From Desulfobacterales bacterium (GTDB lineage Bacteria > Desulfobacterota > Desulfobulbia > Desulfobulbales > BM004), in NCBI GenBank assembly GCA_030621655.1, contig JAUXHH010000114.1, forward strand, positions 1 to 5,776: DNA of 5,776 nt. The letters are read 5' to 3'. The translations under genes and the position numbers were made by a program. Numbering within the stretch: the stretch's first letter is position 1; each line of letters starts with the position of its first letter. A model generated the notes under the pieces. That model ran no database searches. It was not told where the DNA came from and saw nothing but the letters and a program-made list of their open reading frames with translations. This document shows positions 1 to 5,776 of this stretch, one piece after another.

Positions 1-92
1 TCTGCGCTGCACTGCGGACAGGCCTGGGTTGAGACACCTTTTTTATAGGCTTGAGTCAACTCGGCCGTGACGATTCCGGTCGGCACGGCAAT
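1..92 (-). pseudogene. 3' remnant of a voltage-gated K+ channel (ion-transporter family), 5' part missing
   Basis: Read on the minus strand from 92 leftwards, the frame gives IAVPTGIVTAEL, then TQAYKKGVSTQACPQCSA, and runs off the window. The AVPTGIVTAEL stretch resembles the end of the pore-lining S6 helix in bacterial Kv-type channels (usually preceded by GYG-I/I). As I recall the family, some members carry a C-terminal zinc ribbon after a short basic tail; only its first CxxC (CPQC) is inside the window. The upstream part (S1-S5, selectivity filter) is absent: the match stops at 92, the heptamer repeat follows, and the repeat puts TGA stops in all three minus frames. mnmA starts 56 nt away on the other strand. 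A weak in-frame GTG (86-84) without a ribosome binding site could start a tiny peptide, but a decayed fragment is likelier. The family assignment rests on recognised motif similarity over only 30 codons. An assembly join is the main alternative. Confidence 0.55.
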
Positions 93-120
93 GTCAAAGG
101 TCAAAGGTCAAAGGTCAAAG
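93..120. repeat. Heptamer tandem repeat, 4 perfect copies of GTCAAAG
   Basis: Four uninterrupted copies of GTCAAAG fill 93-120 exactly, ending 27 nt before the mnmA start codon. On the minus strand each copy carries TGA, and because the unit is 7 nt the stops fall in all three frames, closing any minus-strand reading into the channel remnant. On the plus strand the array has no stop and would encode an 11-residue peptide (ATG 91 to TAG 124), which I do not consider a gene. The array marks the exact edge of the channel homology. Confidence 0.9.
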
Positions 121-147
121 AAATAGTTTAGATATTTATTTGATTAT

Positions 148-1206
148 ATGCAACAGCAGGGAACAAAAACAAAAAAATCAGTGGGTGTTGCCATGAGCGG
201 CGGGGTCGACAGCTCTGTAACAGCTACCCTTTTAAAAAACATGGGGCATGCTGTCCATGGTTTTTTCATGGCCCTGGCCCAACCGGATCTCGACCAGCAG
301 GTTGAACGGGTAAAAAAAGTGGCTGAACACCTGGATATCCCAATCACCATCGTTGACCTGACAGATGAATTTCAGCAAACGGTTTTGGATTATTTCACCC
401 GGAGCTATTTCAAGGGCAAAACCCCCAACCCCTGTGTTGTCTGTAACCCAAAGATAAAATTCGGCAGGCTGCTGGAAGAAATCCTGTCTGCAGGATGTGA
501 TCTGATGGCTACCGGCCATTATGCCAGAATTGCCCGTGATCAAAAAGGCACCTGTCATCTCTTAAAGGGCAAGGATCCTAAAAAAGACCAGTCTTATTTT
601 CTGCACCGCCTGACACAACAACAGCTTGCCAGGATACTCATGCCTCTGGGAGAGCATACAAAAGAAAATGTCTATAAAATGGCTAAAGAACTGGGCATAT
701 CAGGAGTTCATGGCGCTGAAAGCCAGGACGTCTGCTTTTTAAAAGGGCAGGATCTCAACAGCTTCATGGCGCAGTTTACTGCAGCAGATAACGGCAACGG
801 CTTCATTCTCACCCTCGACGGCAATGTTCTGGGAAGTCATCAGGGAATCCACAGCTACACGGTGGGGCAGCGCAAAGGGCTGGGCATACCTGATGCCACT
901 CCATACTATGTACTGTCTCTTGATCCGGTAAAAAACGAAGTGGTGGTGGGCAAAAAAGAAGATCTCTGGAAAAAGCAGCTGACGGTGAAAAATGTTAACT
1001 GGATTGCCGGAAAAGAACCTGGCCTGCCCCGTGATTTTCTCACCAAGATCCGCTATCGCCATGATGGTGCATCCGCCAAGGTTAGACTGCCTGAAAAAGA
1101 GATTTACACGGTTCGCTTTCCTGAACCGCAGCTGGCTATCACGCCGGGCCAGTTTGCCGTCTTCTATGAGGGGGACGAATTGATCGGCGGCGGAGAAATT
1201 CTTTAG
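148..1206 (+). CDS. mnmA: tRNA 2-thiouridine(34) synthase MnmA
   Basis: MnmA adenylates and then thiolates U34 of Lys, Glu and Gln tRNAs in the cytoplasm, taking persulfide sulfur from a cysteine desulfurase or relay, to give the 2-thio group of (c)mnm5s2U. The 352-residue product matches the usual length. It has the ATP-pyrophosphatase P-loop SGGVDSS at 17-23, NPCVVC at 94-99 with the expected nucleophile C96, TGHYAR at 122-127, DQSYF at 147-151 and SQDVCF at 192-197 with the persulfide cysteine C196. YTVGQRKGLG and a beta-barrel C-terminus follow. Both catalytic cysteines are present, so it should be active. The start is ATG 148: the frame closes at TAG 124-126 and the next ATG (residue 16) lies inside the P-loop strand. 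No Shine-Dalgarno sequence is visible; the leader is AT-rich. It stands alone, with a remnant upstream on the other strand and an AT-rich gap after it. Confidence 0.97.
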   Translation: MQQQGTKTKKSVGVAMSGGVDSSVTATLLKNMGHAVHGFFMALAQPDLDQQVERVKKVAEHLDIPITIVDLTDEFQQTVLDYFTRSYFKGKTPNPCVVCNPKIKFGRLLEEILSAGCDLMATGHYARIARDQKGTCHLLKGKDPKKDQSYFLHRLTQQQLARILMPLGEHTKENVYKMAKELGISGVHGAESQDVCFLKGQDLNSFMAQFTAADNGNGFILTLDGNVLGSHQGIHSYTVGQRKGLGIPDATPYYVLSLDPVKNEVVVGKKEDLWKKQLTVKNVNWIAGKEPGLPRDFLTKIRYRHDGASAKVRLPEKEIYTVRFPEPQLAITPGQFAVFYEGDELIGGGEIL

Positions 1207-1255
1207 GGAATAATGCTTTTGATACCAATCCATCATTTATCCTGTCACTATTGAT

Positions 1256-1283
1256 TTGCATAATTTTTCTCTCCGGTTACATT
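1256..1283 (+). promoter_or_regulatory. Candidate sigma70 promoter for the 1332 gene
   Basis: TTGCAT (1256-1261), a 16-nt spacer and TACATT (1278-1283) make a moderate match to -35/-10 elements in the 125-nt AT-rich gap after mnmA, about 50 nt ahead of the ATG at 1332. AT-rich sequence yields such matches by chance, so this is tentative. No terminator hairpin for mnmA is visible in the same gap. Confidence 0.3.
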
Positions 1284-1331
1284 AATTTACCGAAGTATTA
1301 AATGGCAAGAATGCTTAAATAGGTTTTAAGA

Positions 1332-1721
1332 ATGGCTATTCAAATAAATTATCTGGATAATGGCATTGGAATTGAAATAATTGCATCAGGAATTGTGACT
1401 GGTGATGAAATTATCAAGGCCCAGGAAGAGATTTACAATGAAGAGAACTTACAAAAACAGAAATACCAGATAATAGACAGAACCCATTGCACGGAATATC
1501 AAGTATCCTCTGAAGATATTGAAAGAATTTCCGATATAGACAATCGCGCCTCAGAAGTAAACTCATATATAATAATAGCAGTTGTTTCGTCTACCCCTCT
1601 TCAGTATGGCATGACGAGGATGTGGCAGGCTTACATAAAAGAAGATCGTTTTGTGACAAAAATCTTCGCAGACCGCAAAAGCGCTGATGAGTGGATTGAA
1701 TTACAACTTGGAAACAAATAA
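1332..1721 (+). CDS. Small AT-rich protein of unknown function, SpoIIAA/STAS-like by appearance
   Basis: This encodes 129 residues with no signal peptide or membrane segment, so it is probably cytosolic. I do not recognise a named family with certainty. The pattern is two N-terminal beta strands (about 2-20, with GIGIEIIASGIVTGDE), a helix (22-37), a strand (KYQIIDRT), a helix (EDIERISDIDNRAS), a hydrophobic strand (YIIIAVVSS), a helix around MTRMWQAYI, a strand (KIFADR) and a final amphipathic helix (SADEWIELQL). That alternation and the ending (FADR-x-SADEWI) resemble SpoIIAA-like/STAS-fold proteins, but this is a fold guess. AGG at 1321-1323, 8 nt before the ATG, is a weak ribosome binding site. 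The gene is visibly more AT-rich (many AAT, ATA, AAA codons) than mnmA, trkH or trkA, which hints at acquisition from elsewhere. It is flanked by AT-rich gaps and is probably monocistronic. Confidence 0.8.
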   Translation: MAIQINYLDNGIGIEIIASGIVTGDEIIKAQEEIYNEENLQKQKYQIIDRTHCTEYQVSSEDIERISDIDNRASEVNSYIIIAVVSSTPLQYGMTRMWQAYIKEDRFVTKIFADRKSADEWIELQLGNK

Positions 1722-1838
1722 AATAATAATTGGAATCAACTCGAATTATATATCAGTGATCAATACTTCTAAATGCTATTTTTAACCATAACATACTGAA
1801 TTCATAAAGAAAACCTTGGATATTGGTGTAGTTTAAGC

Positions 1839-1867
1839 TTGACTTCCTGCCATTAAAGGGATATTTA
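1839..1867 (+). promoter_or_regulatory. Probable sigma70 promoter of trkHA
   Basis: TTGACT (1839-1844) and TATTTA (1862-1867) are separated by the ideal 17 nt. The expected transcription start is near 1874, giving a leader of about 110 nt before trkH. The -10 box lies inside one inverted repeat and the start site at the edge of another (next entries), the arrangement expected of a repressor-controlled promoter. The whole stretch from 1722 to 1984 holds no gene I can support; this promoter and its inverted repeats are its main content. Confidence 0.45.
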
Positions 1868-1888
1868 AGATATCTCCTGAACAGGAGA
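1860..1888. promoter_or_regulatory. Overlapping inverted repeats at the trkHA promoter, possible operator
   Basis: Two palindromes overlap by two bases. The first is GATAT-TTAAG-ATATC at 1860-1874, covering the -10 box. The second is TCTCCTG-AA-CAGGAGA at 1873-1888, with perfect 7-bp arms around 2 nt, beginning at the predicted transcription start. A 16-bp near-perfect dyad of this size suits a dimeric DNA-binding protein. No T-run follows, so it is not a terminator. The regulator is unknown. Confidence 0.4.
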
Positions 1889-1936
1889 AAGATTCAAAGA
1901 CAGCGGTGATACTTGAGCTGACCTCATAACATAACA

Positions 1937-1953
1937 GAATTATTAAATAATTC
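1937..1953. repeat. AT-rich inverted repeat in the trkH leader
   Basis: GAATTATT and AATAATTC form 8-bp complementary arms around a single A, followed by CGGTTTTT from 1954. In RNA it would be a weak AT-only hairpin (7 bp with a 3-nt loop) some 30 nt before the trkH start. It could be a weak terminator or attenuator, or just AT-rich palindromic sequence. Confidence 0.35.
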
Positions 1954-1984
1954 CGGTTTTTCTGCTCCATCAATCCAATTGCCT

Positions 1985-3439
1985 ATGCATTTCACCTCAA
2001 TCGCACATGTACTGGGACTTTTATTAATAGTTACCGGCAGTTCCATGTTTGTGCCGGCCATCTGCTCCGTTTATTATGGTGAGAATGACCTGTGGCCCAT
2101 CATCCAAGCGGCACTGATCACCATCGGTATCGGCCTGCCTTTGAGGTGGTTTTTCCGCGGCGAGGAAGAGTTGAACATAAAAGACGGTATTTTTATCGCT
2201 GTCTTCGGGTGGATACTGGTATCGGCGCTGTCGGGGCTGCCCTTCATGATCCACGGGTCGATCCCCTCCTTTACCGACGCATTCTTTGAGATGATGTCCG
2301 GCTATACCACCACCGGCGCCACGATTCTCACCGATATAGAATCGCTCCCCCACGGGTTGCTGTTCTGGCGCAGCGAGACGCACCTGCTGGGCGGCATGGG
2401 TTTTCTGACCCTGACCATCATCTTTCTGCCCAAGGGAATGGGCGGACTGCGTCTGTTCCGGGCCGAATCGAGTCCCGGCCAGGTAATCACCAAGGAGAAA
2501 TTCATGGCCCGCAACCGGGATACCATGATCATGCTCTGGGCAATCTACCTGGGCCTCAACCTGCTGCAGATCATTCTATTATGGCTTGGCGGCATGCCGA
2601 TGTTTGACTCCATGTGCACCGCCTTCGGCACAGTTTCCACTTCAGGATACTCTCCCAAAAACGCCAGCATCGCTCATTATGACAGCGCCTATTTCGACTG
2701 GGTCACCACTCTGTTCATGTTTCTCGGCGGCATGACCTTTATCCTTTTTTACCAGATTATGCGGGGCGACTGGCGGGCGCTCAAGATAAACACCGAGTTC
2801 CGCTGGTATGTGGGCTTTATCCTCTTTTTCTGCGGAGTGGTCTCGCTCATCCTGTGGCAGAATAACACCTACGGCGCCATGGACTCGGTCCGCTACGGCA
2901 CCTTCCAGGTCATGTCCCTGCTGACCACCACCGGCTTCACCACTGCGGACTATGAACTATGGCCCCAATCCGCCCAGATGTTTCTCTACGCGGTCTGCTT
3001 TATCGGCGCCTGTGCCGGTTCGACCACCAGCGGCATCAAGGTGGTCCATTACGTGATCATCTGCAAGTATATGTACGCCTCGATCCGCAAGATCTTCTTC
3101 CAGCCCATGGCAGTAGTCTCAATCCGACTCAACCAGCGACCGGTGGAATCGTCGATCATCGACCTGGCCATCTGTTATTTCATTGTCAACATCTTCATGG
3201 TGCTCCTCGGCGGCTGCTTCATGGCGGTGGTCGATAACATGGACTATGTCACTGCCATGAGTTCGGTGATCGCCGCCCTGATGAACATCGGTCCCGGCTT
3301 CGGGGACGTAGGTCCGTCAGAGAACTACGCCTTTATCTCTGATACGGGGAAATGGTTCCTGGCCTGGAATATGATGGTTGGCAGGCTGGAGATGTTCTCG
3401 GCCCTGGTGATTTTCTACCCGTCGTTCTGGAAAAAATAG
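1985..3439 (+). CDS. trkH: Trk-type K+ uptake system, membrane subunit TrkH
   Basis: TrkH is the inner-membrane K+ channel-like subunit that works with cytosolic TrkA. From ATG 1985 the product is 484 residues, the normal TrkH length. The fold of four M1-P-M2 repeats can be followed by its filter loops: TTTGAT at 108-113, TVSTSGYS at 216-223, LTTTGFTT at 313-320 and NIGPGFGDVGP at 434-444. The mid-pore stretch GSTTSGIK is at 345-352, and the last M2 helix carries VGRLE with R467, the conserved pore arginine. It ends in the usual FYPSFWKK. Differences from the common pattern include SETHLLGGMG (H133 where W is usual) and KVVHY (H355 where R is usual). An in-frame TTG at 1979 is the only other plausible start; the frame closes at TGA 1919-1921. 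ATG 1985 fits family N-termini better. No Shine-Dalgarno is visible for either. trkA follows after 68 nt. Confidence 0.95.
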   Translation: MHFTSIAHVLGLLLIVTGSSMFVPAICSVYYGENDLWPIIQAALITIGIGLPLRWFFRGEEELNIKDGIFIAVFGWILVSALSGLPFMIHGSIPSFTDAFFEMMSGYTTTGATILTDIESLPHGLLFWRSETHLLGGMGFLTLTIIFLPKGMGGLRLFRAESSPGQVITKEKFMARNRDTMIMLWAIYLGLNLLQIILLWLGGMPMFDSMCTAFGTVSTSGYSPKNASIAHYDSAYFDWVTTLFMFLGGMTFILFYQIMRGDWRALKINTEFRWYVGFILFFCGVVSLILWQNNTYGAMDSVRYGTFQVMSLLTTTGFTTADYELWPQSAQMFLYAVCFIGACAGSTTSGIKVVHYVIICKYMYASIRKIFFQPMAVVSIRLNQRPVESSIIDLAICYFIVNIFMVLLGGCFMAVVDNMDYVTAMSSVIAALMNIGPGFGDVGPSENYAFISDTGKWFLAWNMMVGRLEMFSALVIFYPSFWKK

Positions 3440-3507
3440 GCTCACGGATTCAGGAATTTGTCTGAAAGTCATAAATCAAGAACTTAAAGGAAATACAATC
3501 ATTCGCC

Positions 3508-4920
3508 ATGTTTGGAAAAAAAGCCACATCAAAACAGGAAAACATCCTTATCCTCGGCCTCGGCGGCATGGGTTTTTATCTCGCCAAGCGGCTGCAGCAT
3601 GAGGGATACTCGGTTACCGCCATAGAGCCGGACCCCAAACTCGTCAGTTATGCCGACTCCAACCTGGATGCCCGCTTTATCACCGGCTCCGCCCTGAGCA
3701 TCGAGCGCTGGAGGGAGGCCAATGCCGAGAAGATGGACTATATGATCGCCGTGACCAACAAAGACGCATTGAACATGATGGGTGCCAGGATCGCCGACAG
3801 TTTCGGTATACCGCAAAAGATCTGCAGGTTACGAAACCAGGAGTTTGGCAAGGAAGACTCCTTATTAAGCGCCGAGGATCTCAAAATCGACCTGTTTATT
3901 TCTCCGGAAGAGCTGGTTTCCAAGGAGATTGTCCGGCTGATCAAACGGACGGCCGGCAACGAGATCATCGATGTGGCCATGGGCCAGGTGCAGGTAATGG
4001 CCACCCGCATCAGTGCTGAATCGCCTCTGGCCAATAAAAATCTCATAGAAATCGCCCAGATATATAATGAATTCCCGTTTCGGGTAGTGGCCATTGCCCG
4101 CGGGATCAGGACCATCATTCCCGGCGGCAAGGACAGGATCCTGCCCCAGGACCAGGTGCTTATCATGGCGGGCCACGAGGATCTGCCACGGCTGCTGGAA
4201 CTGACCGGCGTCAAACTGCAGCGCCGCTTCCGGGTAATGATTCTGGGCGGCGGCATGGTAGGCAGCCGGGTTGCCGATCTGCTGGGTAAAACAATGCGGG
4301 TCAAGCTGATCGAAAGGGATGAAGAGCGGGCCGAAGAATTATCCGATAAGCTTATAGATACCGAGGTGCTCCTCGGCGACGGCTCGGACAAGGAAGTACT
4401 GCTGGCAGCCGGACTGCTGGATATGGATACCTTTATCGCCGCCACCGGCGAAAATGAGACCAATATCATGAGCTGCCTGATGGCCAAACACCTGATGAGC
4501 GAACAGGAAGAGAAAGAACAGGTAAAAACCCACCGGAAAACAATCTCCCTGGTCACCAAGGAGGATTACCAGGTCCTTGCCACTACCAGCGGCTCGGATA
4601 TAGCCCTGAACAAAAAAATACTGGCCGGCAATGAGATCCTCACCTTTATCCGGCGCAGCGAGCTGCTTTCCGTGTCGCATCTGCACGGTTTTGACGCCGA
4701 GGTGGTGGACCTGGTGGCGCCGCCCGGCTCCTCCATTACCAAGAAGCCCCTGGTCCAGCTTCAATCAGCCATTGCCGGAAAAATTATCATCGGCTCTGTG
4801 TATCGTGACGATAAATGGGAGGCGGCGGTGGGCGACACTCAGATCCAGGAGGGGGAAAGGGTTATCGTGATCTGCGGTTCCCAACACTTCAAGGACTTAC
4901 GGGAGTTGTTCCTATTTTAG
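3508..4920 (+). CDS. trkA: Trk system K+ transport protein TrkA (two RCK domains)
   Basis: TrkA is the peripheral cytosolic subunit that binds NAD(H) and adenine nucleotides and gates TrkH. The 470-residue protein has the classical duplicated layout. The first Rossmann half has GLGGMG (17-22) and acidic E40 ending the second strand. The first TrkA_C domain is at about 150-223 and includes PGGKDRILPQDQVLIMAG. The second Rossmann half has GGGMVG (247-252) and acidic E269. A charged loop (EQEEKEQVKTHRK) follows, and the second TrkA_C domain is at about 392-470, ending GERVIVICGSQHFKDL. It is slightly longer than the roughly 458-residue E. coli protein. The start is ATG 3508. An AAGGAAA sequence ends about 15 nt upstream, too far to be a convincing ribosome binding site, so translation may lean on coupling with trkH. 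The 68-nt gap to trkH has no terminator, so the two genes form an operon. Confidence 0.96.
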   Translation: MFGKKATSKQENILILGLGGMGFYLAKRLQHEGYSVTAIEPDPKLVSYADSNLDARFITGSALSIERWREANAEKMDYMIAVTNKDALNMMGARIADSFGIPQKICRLRNQEFGKEDSLLSAEDLKIDLFISPEELVSKEIVRLIKRTAGNEIIDVAMGQVQVMATRISAESPLANKNLIEIAQIYNEFPFRVVAIARGIRTIIPGGKDRILPQDQVLIMAGHEDLPRLLELTGVKLQRRFRVMILGGGMVGSRVADLLGKTMRVKLIERDEERAEELSDKLIDTEVLLGDGSDKEVLLAAGLLDMDTFIAATGENETNIMSCLMAKHLMSEQEEKEQVKTHRKTISLVTKEDYQVLATTSGSDIALNKKILAGNEILTFIRRSELLSVSHLHGFDAEVVDLVAPPGSSITKKPLVQLQSAIAGKIIIGSVYRDDKWEAAVGDTQIQEGERVIVICGSQHFKDLRELFLF

Positions 4921-4962
4921 AGTATAAAGGCGAGCCTATAAGGCCCTGTCTGCTGCGGCATC

Positions 4963-5009
4963 GGGTGTTCCGCGTAGATTATACTACAGCGAAACACCCT
5001 CTTTCTTTG
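4963..5009 (+). terminator. Probable rho-independent terminator of trkHA (long imperfect hairpin)
   Basis: GGGTGTT (4963-4969) pairs with AACACCC (4993-4999). Inside, CGC (4971-4973) pairs with GCG (4989-4991) and TAG (4975-4977) with CTA (4984-4986), closing on the loop ATTATA, with small bulges between. The pyrimidine run TCTTTCTTT follows at 5000-5008, a weak but reasonable U-tract. Its place 42 nt after the trkA stop fits a terminator. The T-run is interrupted, so a dispersed palindromic repeat is an alternative. Confidence 0.55.
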
Positions 5010-5077
5010 ATCCTGAACCTTCTTGACTCGCCAATCAACCGGGCATCAGGTAAAAAATTACAGCCTGCAATATCCAT

Positions 5078-5509
5078 ATGAAAAAATTCCTCCCTATAGT
5101 TGCTATCTTAGTAGCCTTCTATATCGGATGGAGTCAGCTCGACCATCGAAACGATTTTGCGGGCCTTGCGGGTCAAAATGATACTGTTTTTGCCAGCGCA
5201 TTCGAAAAAGGCAAAAGTGGTATTCAGGCGGAAGGGAACGGCATCGTCATCAAAATCTTGCCTGATGACAATGACGGGAGTCGCCATCAGCGCTTTATTT
5301 TAAAACTCGACTCCGGCCAAACCTTGCTTATTGCCCACAACATTGACCTTGCCCCCAGAATTTCTTCCCTCAGAAAAGGAGATGCCGTCTCGTTCTACGG
5401 AGTATACGAGTGGAACTCAAAAGGAGGCGTCGTTCATTGGACGCATCATGATCCAAGTGGCCGTCATGTGGCGGGCTGGCTGCAGCACAATGGCAAAACG
5501 TACCAATAG
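5078..5509 (+). CDS. DUF3465 family protein, exported or membrane-anchored
   Basis: The 143-residue product starts MKKFLPIVAILVAFYIGW, a signal peptide or N-terminal anchor with no clear cleavage site, so the rest is probably periplasmic. The body matches my recollection of DUF3465. It has GIQAEGNGIVIKILPDDNDG (48-67), SRHQRF (68-73), LLIAHNIDLAPRI (83-95), GDAVSFYGVYEWN (101-113) and the histidine- and tryptophan-rich end HWTHHDPSGRHVAGW (120-134). The run of strands resembles a small OB-like beta barrel, and the clustered His residues (H70, H87, H120, H123, H124, H130) could bind a metal or nucleic acid; both points are inference, as the family has no established function that I know of. 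The start is ATG 5078 directly before the signal-like segment. No Shine-Dalgarno is visible. It is separated from trkA by the hairpin and lies 26 nt ahead of the flavoprotein gene, with which it probably shares a transcript. Confidence 0.88.
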   Translation: MKKFLPIVAILVAFYIGWSQLDHRNDFAGLAGQNDTVFASAFEKGKSGIQAEGNGIVIKILPDDNDGSRHQRFILKLDSGQTLLIAHNIDLAPRISSLRKGDAVSFYGVYEWNSKGGVVHWTHHDPSGRHVAGWLQHNGKTYQ

Positions 5510-5535
5510 CCATCTAACAGAGAAAACCAACAACT

Positions 5536-5776
5536 ATGAAGGCACGAAAAGTAATTGTCATAGGTGGCGGCCCGGCAGGGCTTATGGCTGCGGGACAGGC
5601 AGCTGAAGCAGGAGCGGAAACACTTCTGCTTGAGAAAATGAAACGGACCGGGCTCAAACTCTGCATTACAGGAAAGGGCCGCTGCAACATCACAAATATT
5701 GCCGAGATATCCGACTTTATTTCCCATTTCGGCAAAACCGGCCCTTTTCTTCGGCAGGCCTTTGCCCGATTCTTCA
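5536..5776 (+). CDS. HI0933/YhiN-family FAD-dependent flavoprotein, N-terminal part, cut by window end
   Basis: Eighty complete codons are visible from ATG 5536. The N-terminus has the FAD-binding beta-alpha-beta fold: VIVIGGGPAGLMAA (6-19), with the dinucleotide glycines at 10, 12 and 15, and the acidic residue E33 ending the second strand (LLLEK). It is followed by TGLKLCITGKGRCNITN (38-54), the signature of HI0933-like/YhiN flavoproteins (aminoacetone oxidase-like family, NAD(P)/FAD-dependent oxidoreductases). Full members are about 400 residues, so about four fifths lies beyond the window. The substrate is not predictable. The start follows the DUF3465 stop by 26 nt, with an AGAGAAAA purine stretch upstream as a weak ribosome binding site; no terminator separates them. 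Confidence 0.92.
   Translation, partial: MKARKVIVIGGGPAGLMAAGQAAEAGAETLLLEKMKRTGLKLCITGKGRCNITNIAEISDFISHFGKTGPFLRQAFARFF

Noticed and set aside
93..120. CRISPR array or phase-variable coding repeat
   Set aside because: The unit is 7 nt with no spacers. On the minus strand stops occur in all three frames and no coding sequence lies upstream, so slippage could not restore the channel.
91..126. Short plus-strand ORF through the heptamer array
   Set aside because: Only 11 codons of repeat-derived lysine/arginine residues with no ribosome binding site.
739..1236. 165-codon minus-strand frame within mnmA
   Set aside because: Antisense shadow of mnmA without any domain signature.
1840..1929. In-frame stretch reading LPAIKGIFKISPEQEKDSK, ending in TAA, possible gene remnant
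   Set aside because: It looks protein-like but has no start codon after TGA 1840-1842 with a ribosome binding site, no recognised family, and it coincides with the promoter and palindromes.
1722..1984. c-di-AMP (ydaO-type) or other K+-linked riboswitch ahead of trkH
   Set aside because: The conserved core sequences of the ydaO class are not present; only simple palindromes are visible.
3738..4559. 273-codon open frame on the minus strand
   Set aside because: It lies wholly antisense to trkA, is serine/arginine/isoleucine-rich without recognisable domains, and is a by-product of trkA codon bias.
4815..5081. 88-codon plus-strand frame running out of trkA into the gap
   Set aside because: Its first part overlaps trkA in another frame and the rest crosses the terminator hairpin; no family features are visible.

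Overview
The window reads as a chromosomal segment of a Gram-negative bacterium. Protein character (MnmA, TrkH and TrkA of the proteobacterial type, a DUF3465 protein, an HI0933-type flavoprotein) and moderate-to-high GC in the core genes suggest the Desulfobacterota (Desulfobulbales-like) or a related proteobacterial lineage. That placement is an impression from protein style, not a search result. All intact genes are on the + strand.

Layout. (1) Positions 1-92, minus strand: a short in-frame stretch reading IAVPTGIVTAEL, then a basic linker and a CPQC half zinc-ribbon. I interpret it as the 3' remnant of a voltage-gated K+ channel (ion-transporter family). Its expected pore and sensor half is absent, because the homology stops exactly where four perfect copies of GTCAAAG (93-120) begin. 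(2) 148-1206: mnmA, tRNA 2-thiouridylase, complete. (3) 1332-1721: a small AT-rich gene of unknown function with a SpoIIAA/STAS-like look. (4) 1722-1984: an AT-rich gap holding a good sigma70-type promoter overlapped by inverted repeats, probably the control region of the next genes. (5) 1985-3439 trkH and 3508-4920 trkA: the membrane and cytosolic gating subunits of a Trk K+ uptake system, followed by a long imperfect hairpin (4963-4999) that probably terminates the transcript. (6) 5078-5509: an exported or membrane-anchored DUF3465 protein. (7) 5536 to the window edge: the start of an HI0933/YhiN-type FAD flavoprotein.

Functionally, trkH and trkA form the one clear two-gene unit (K+ uptake gated by nucleotide-binding RCK domains). 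mnmA is a housekeeping tRNA-modification gene. The DUF3465 and flavoprotein genes are 26 nt apart and are probably cotranscribed. I do not see a novel multi-gene system. The points worth a second look are the truncated K+ channel ending at a heptamer repeat, the AT-rich orphan between mnmA and trkH, and the palindrome-rich trkH leader.
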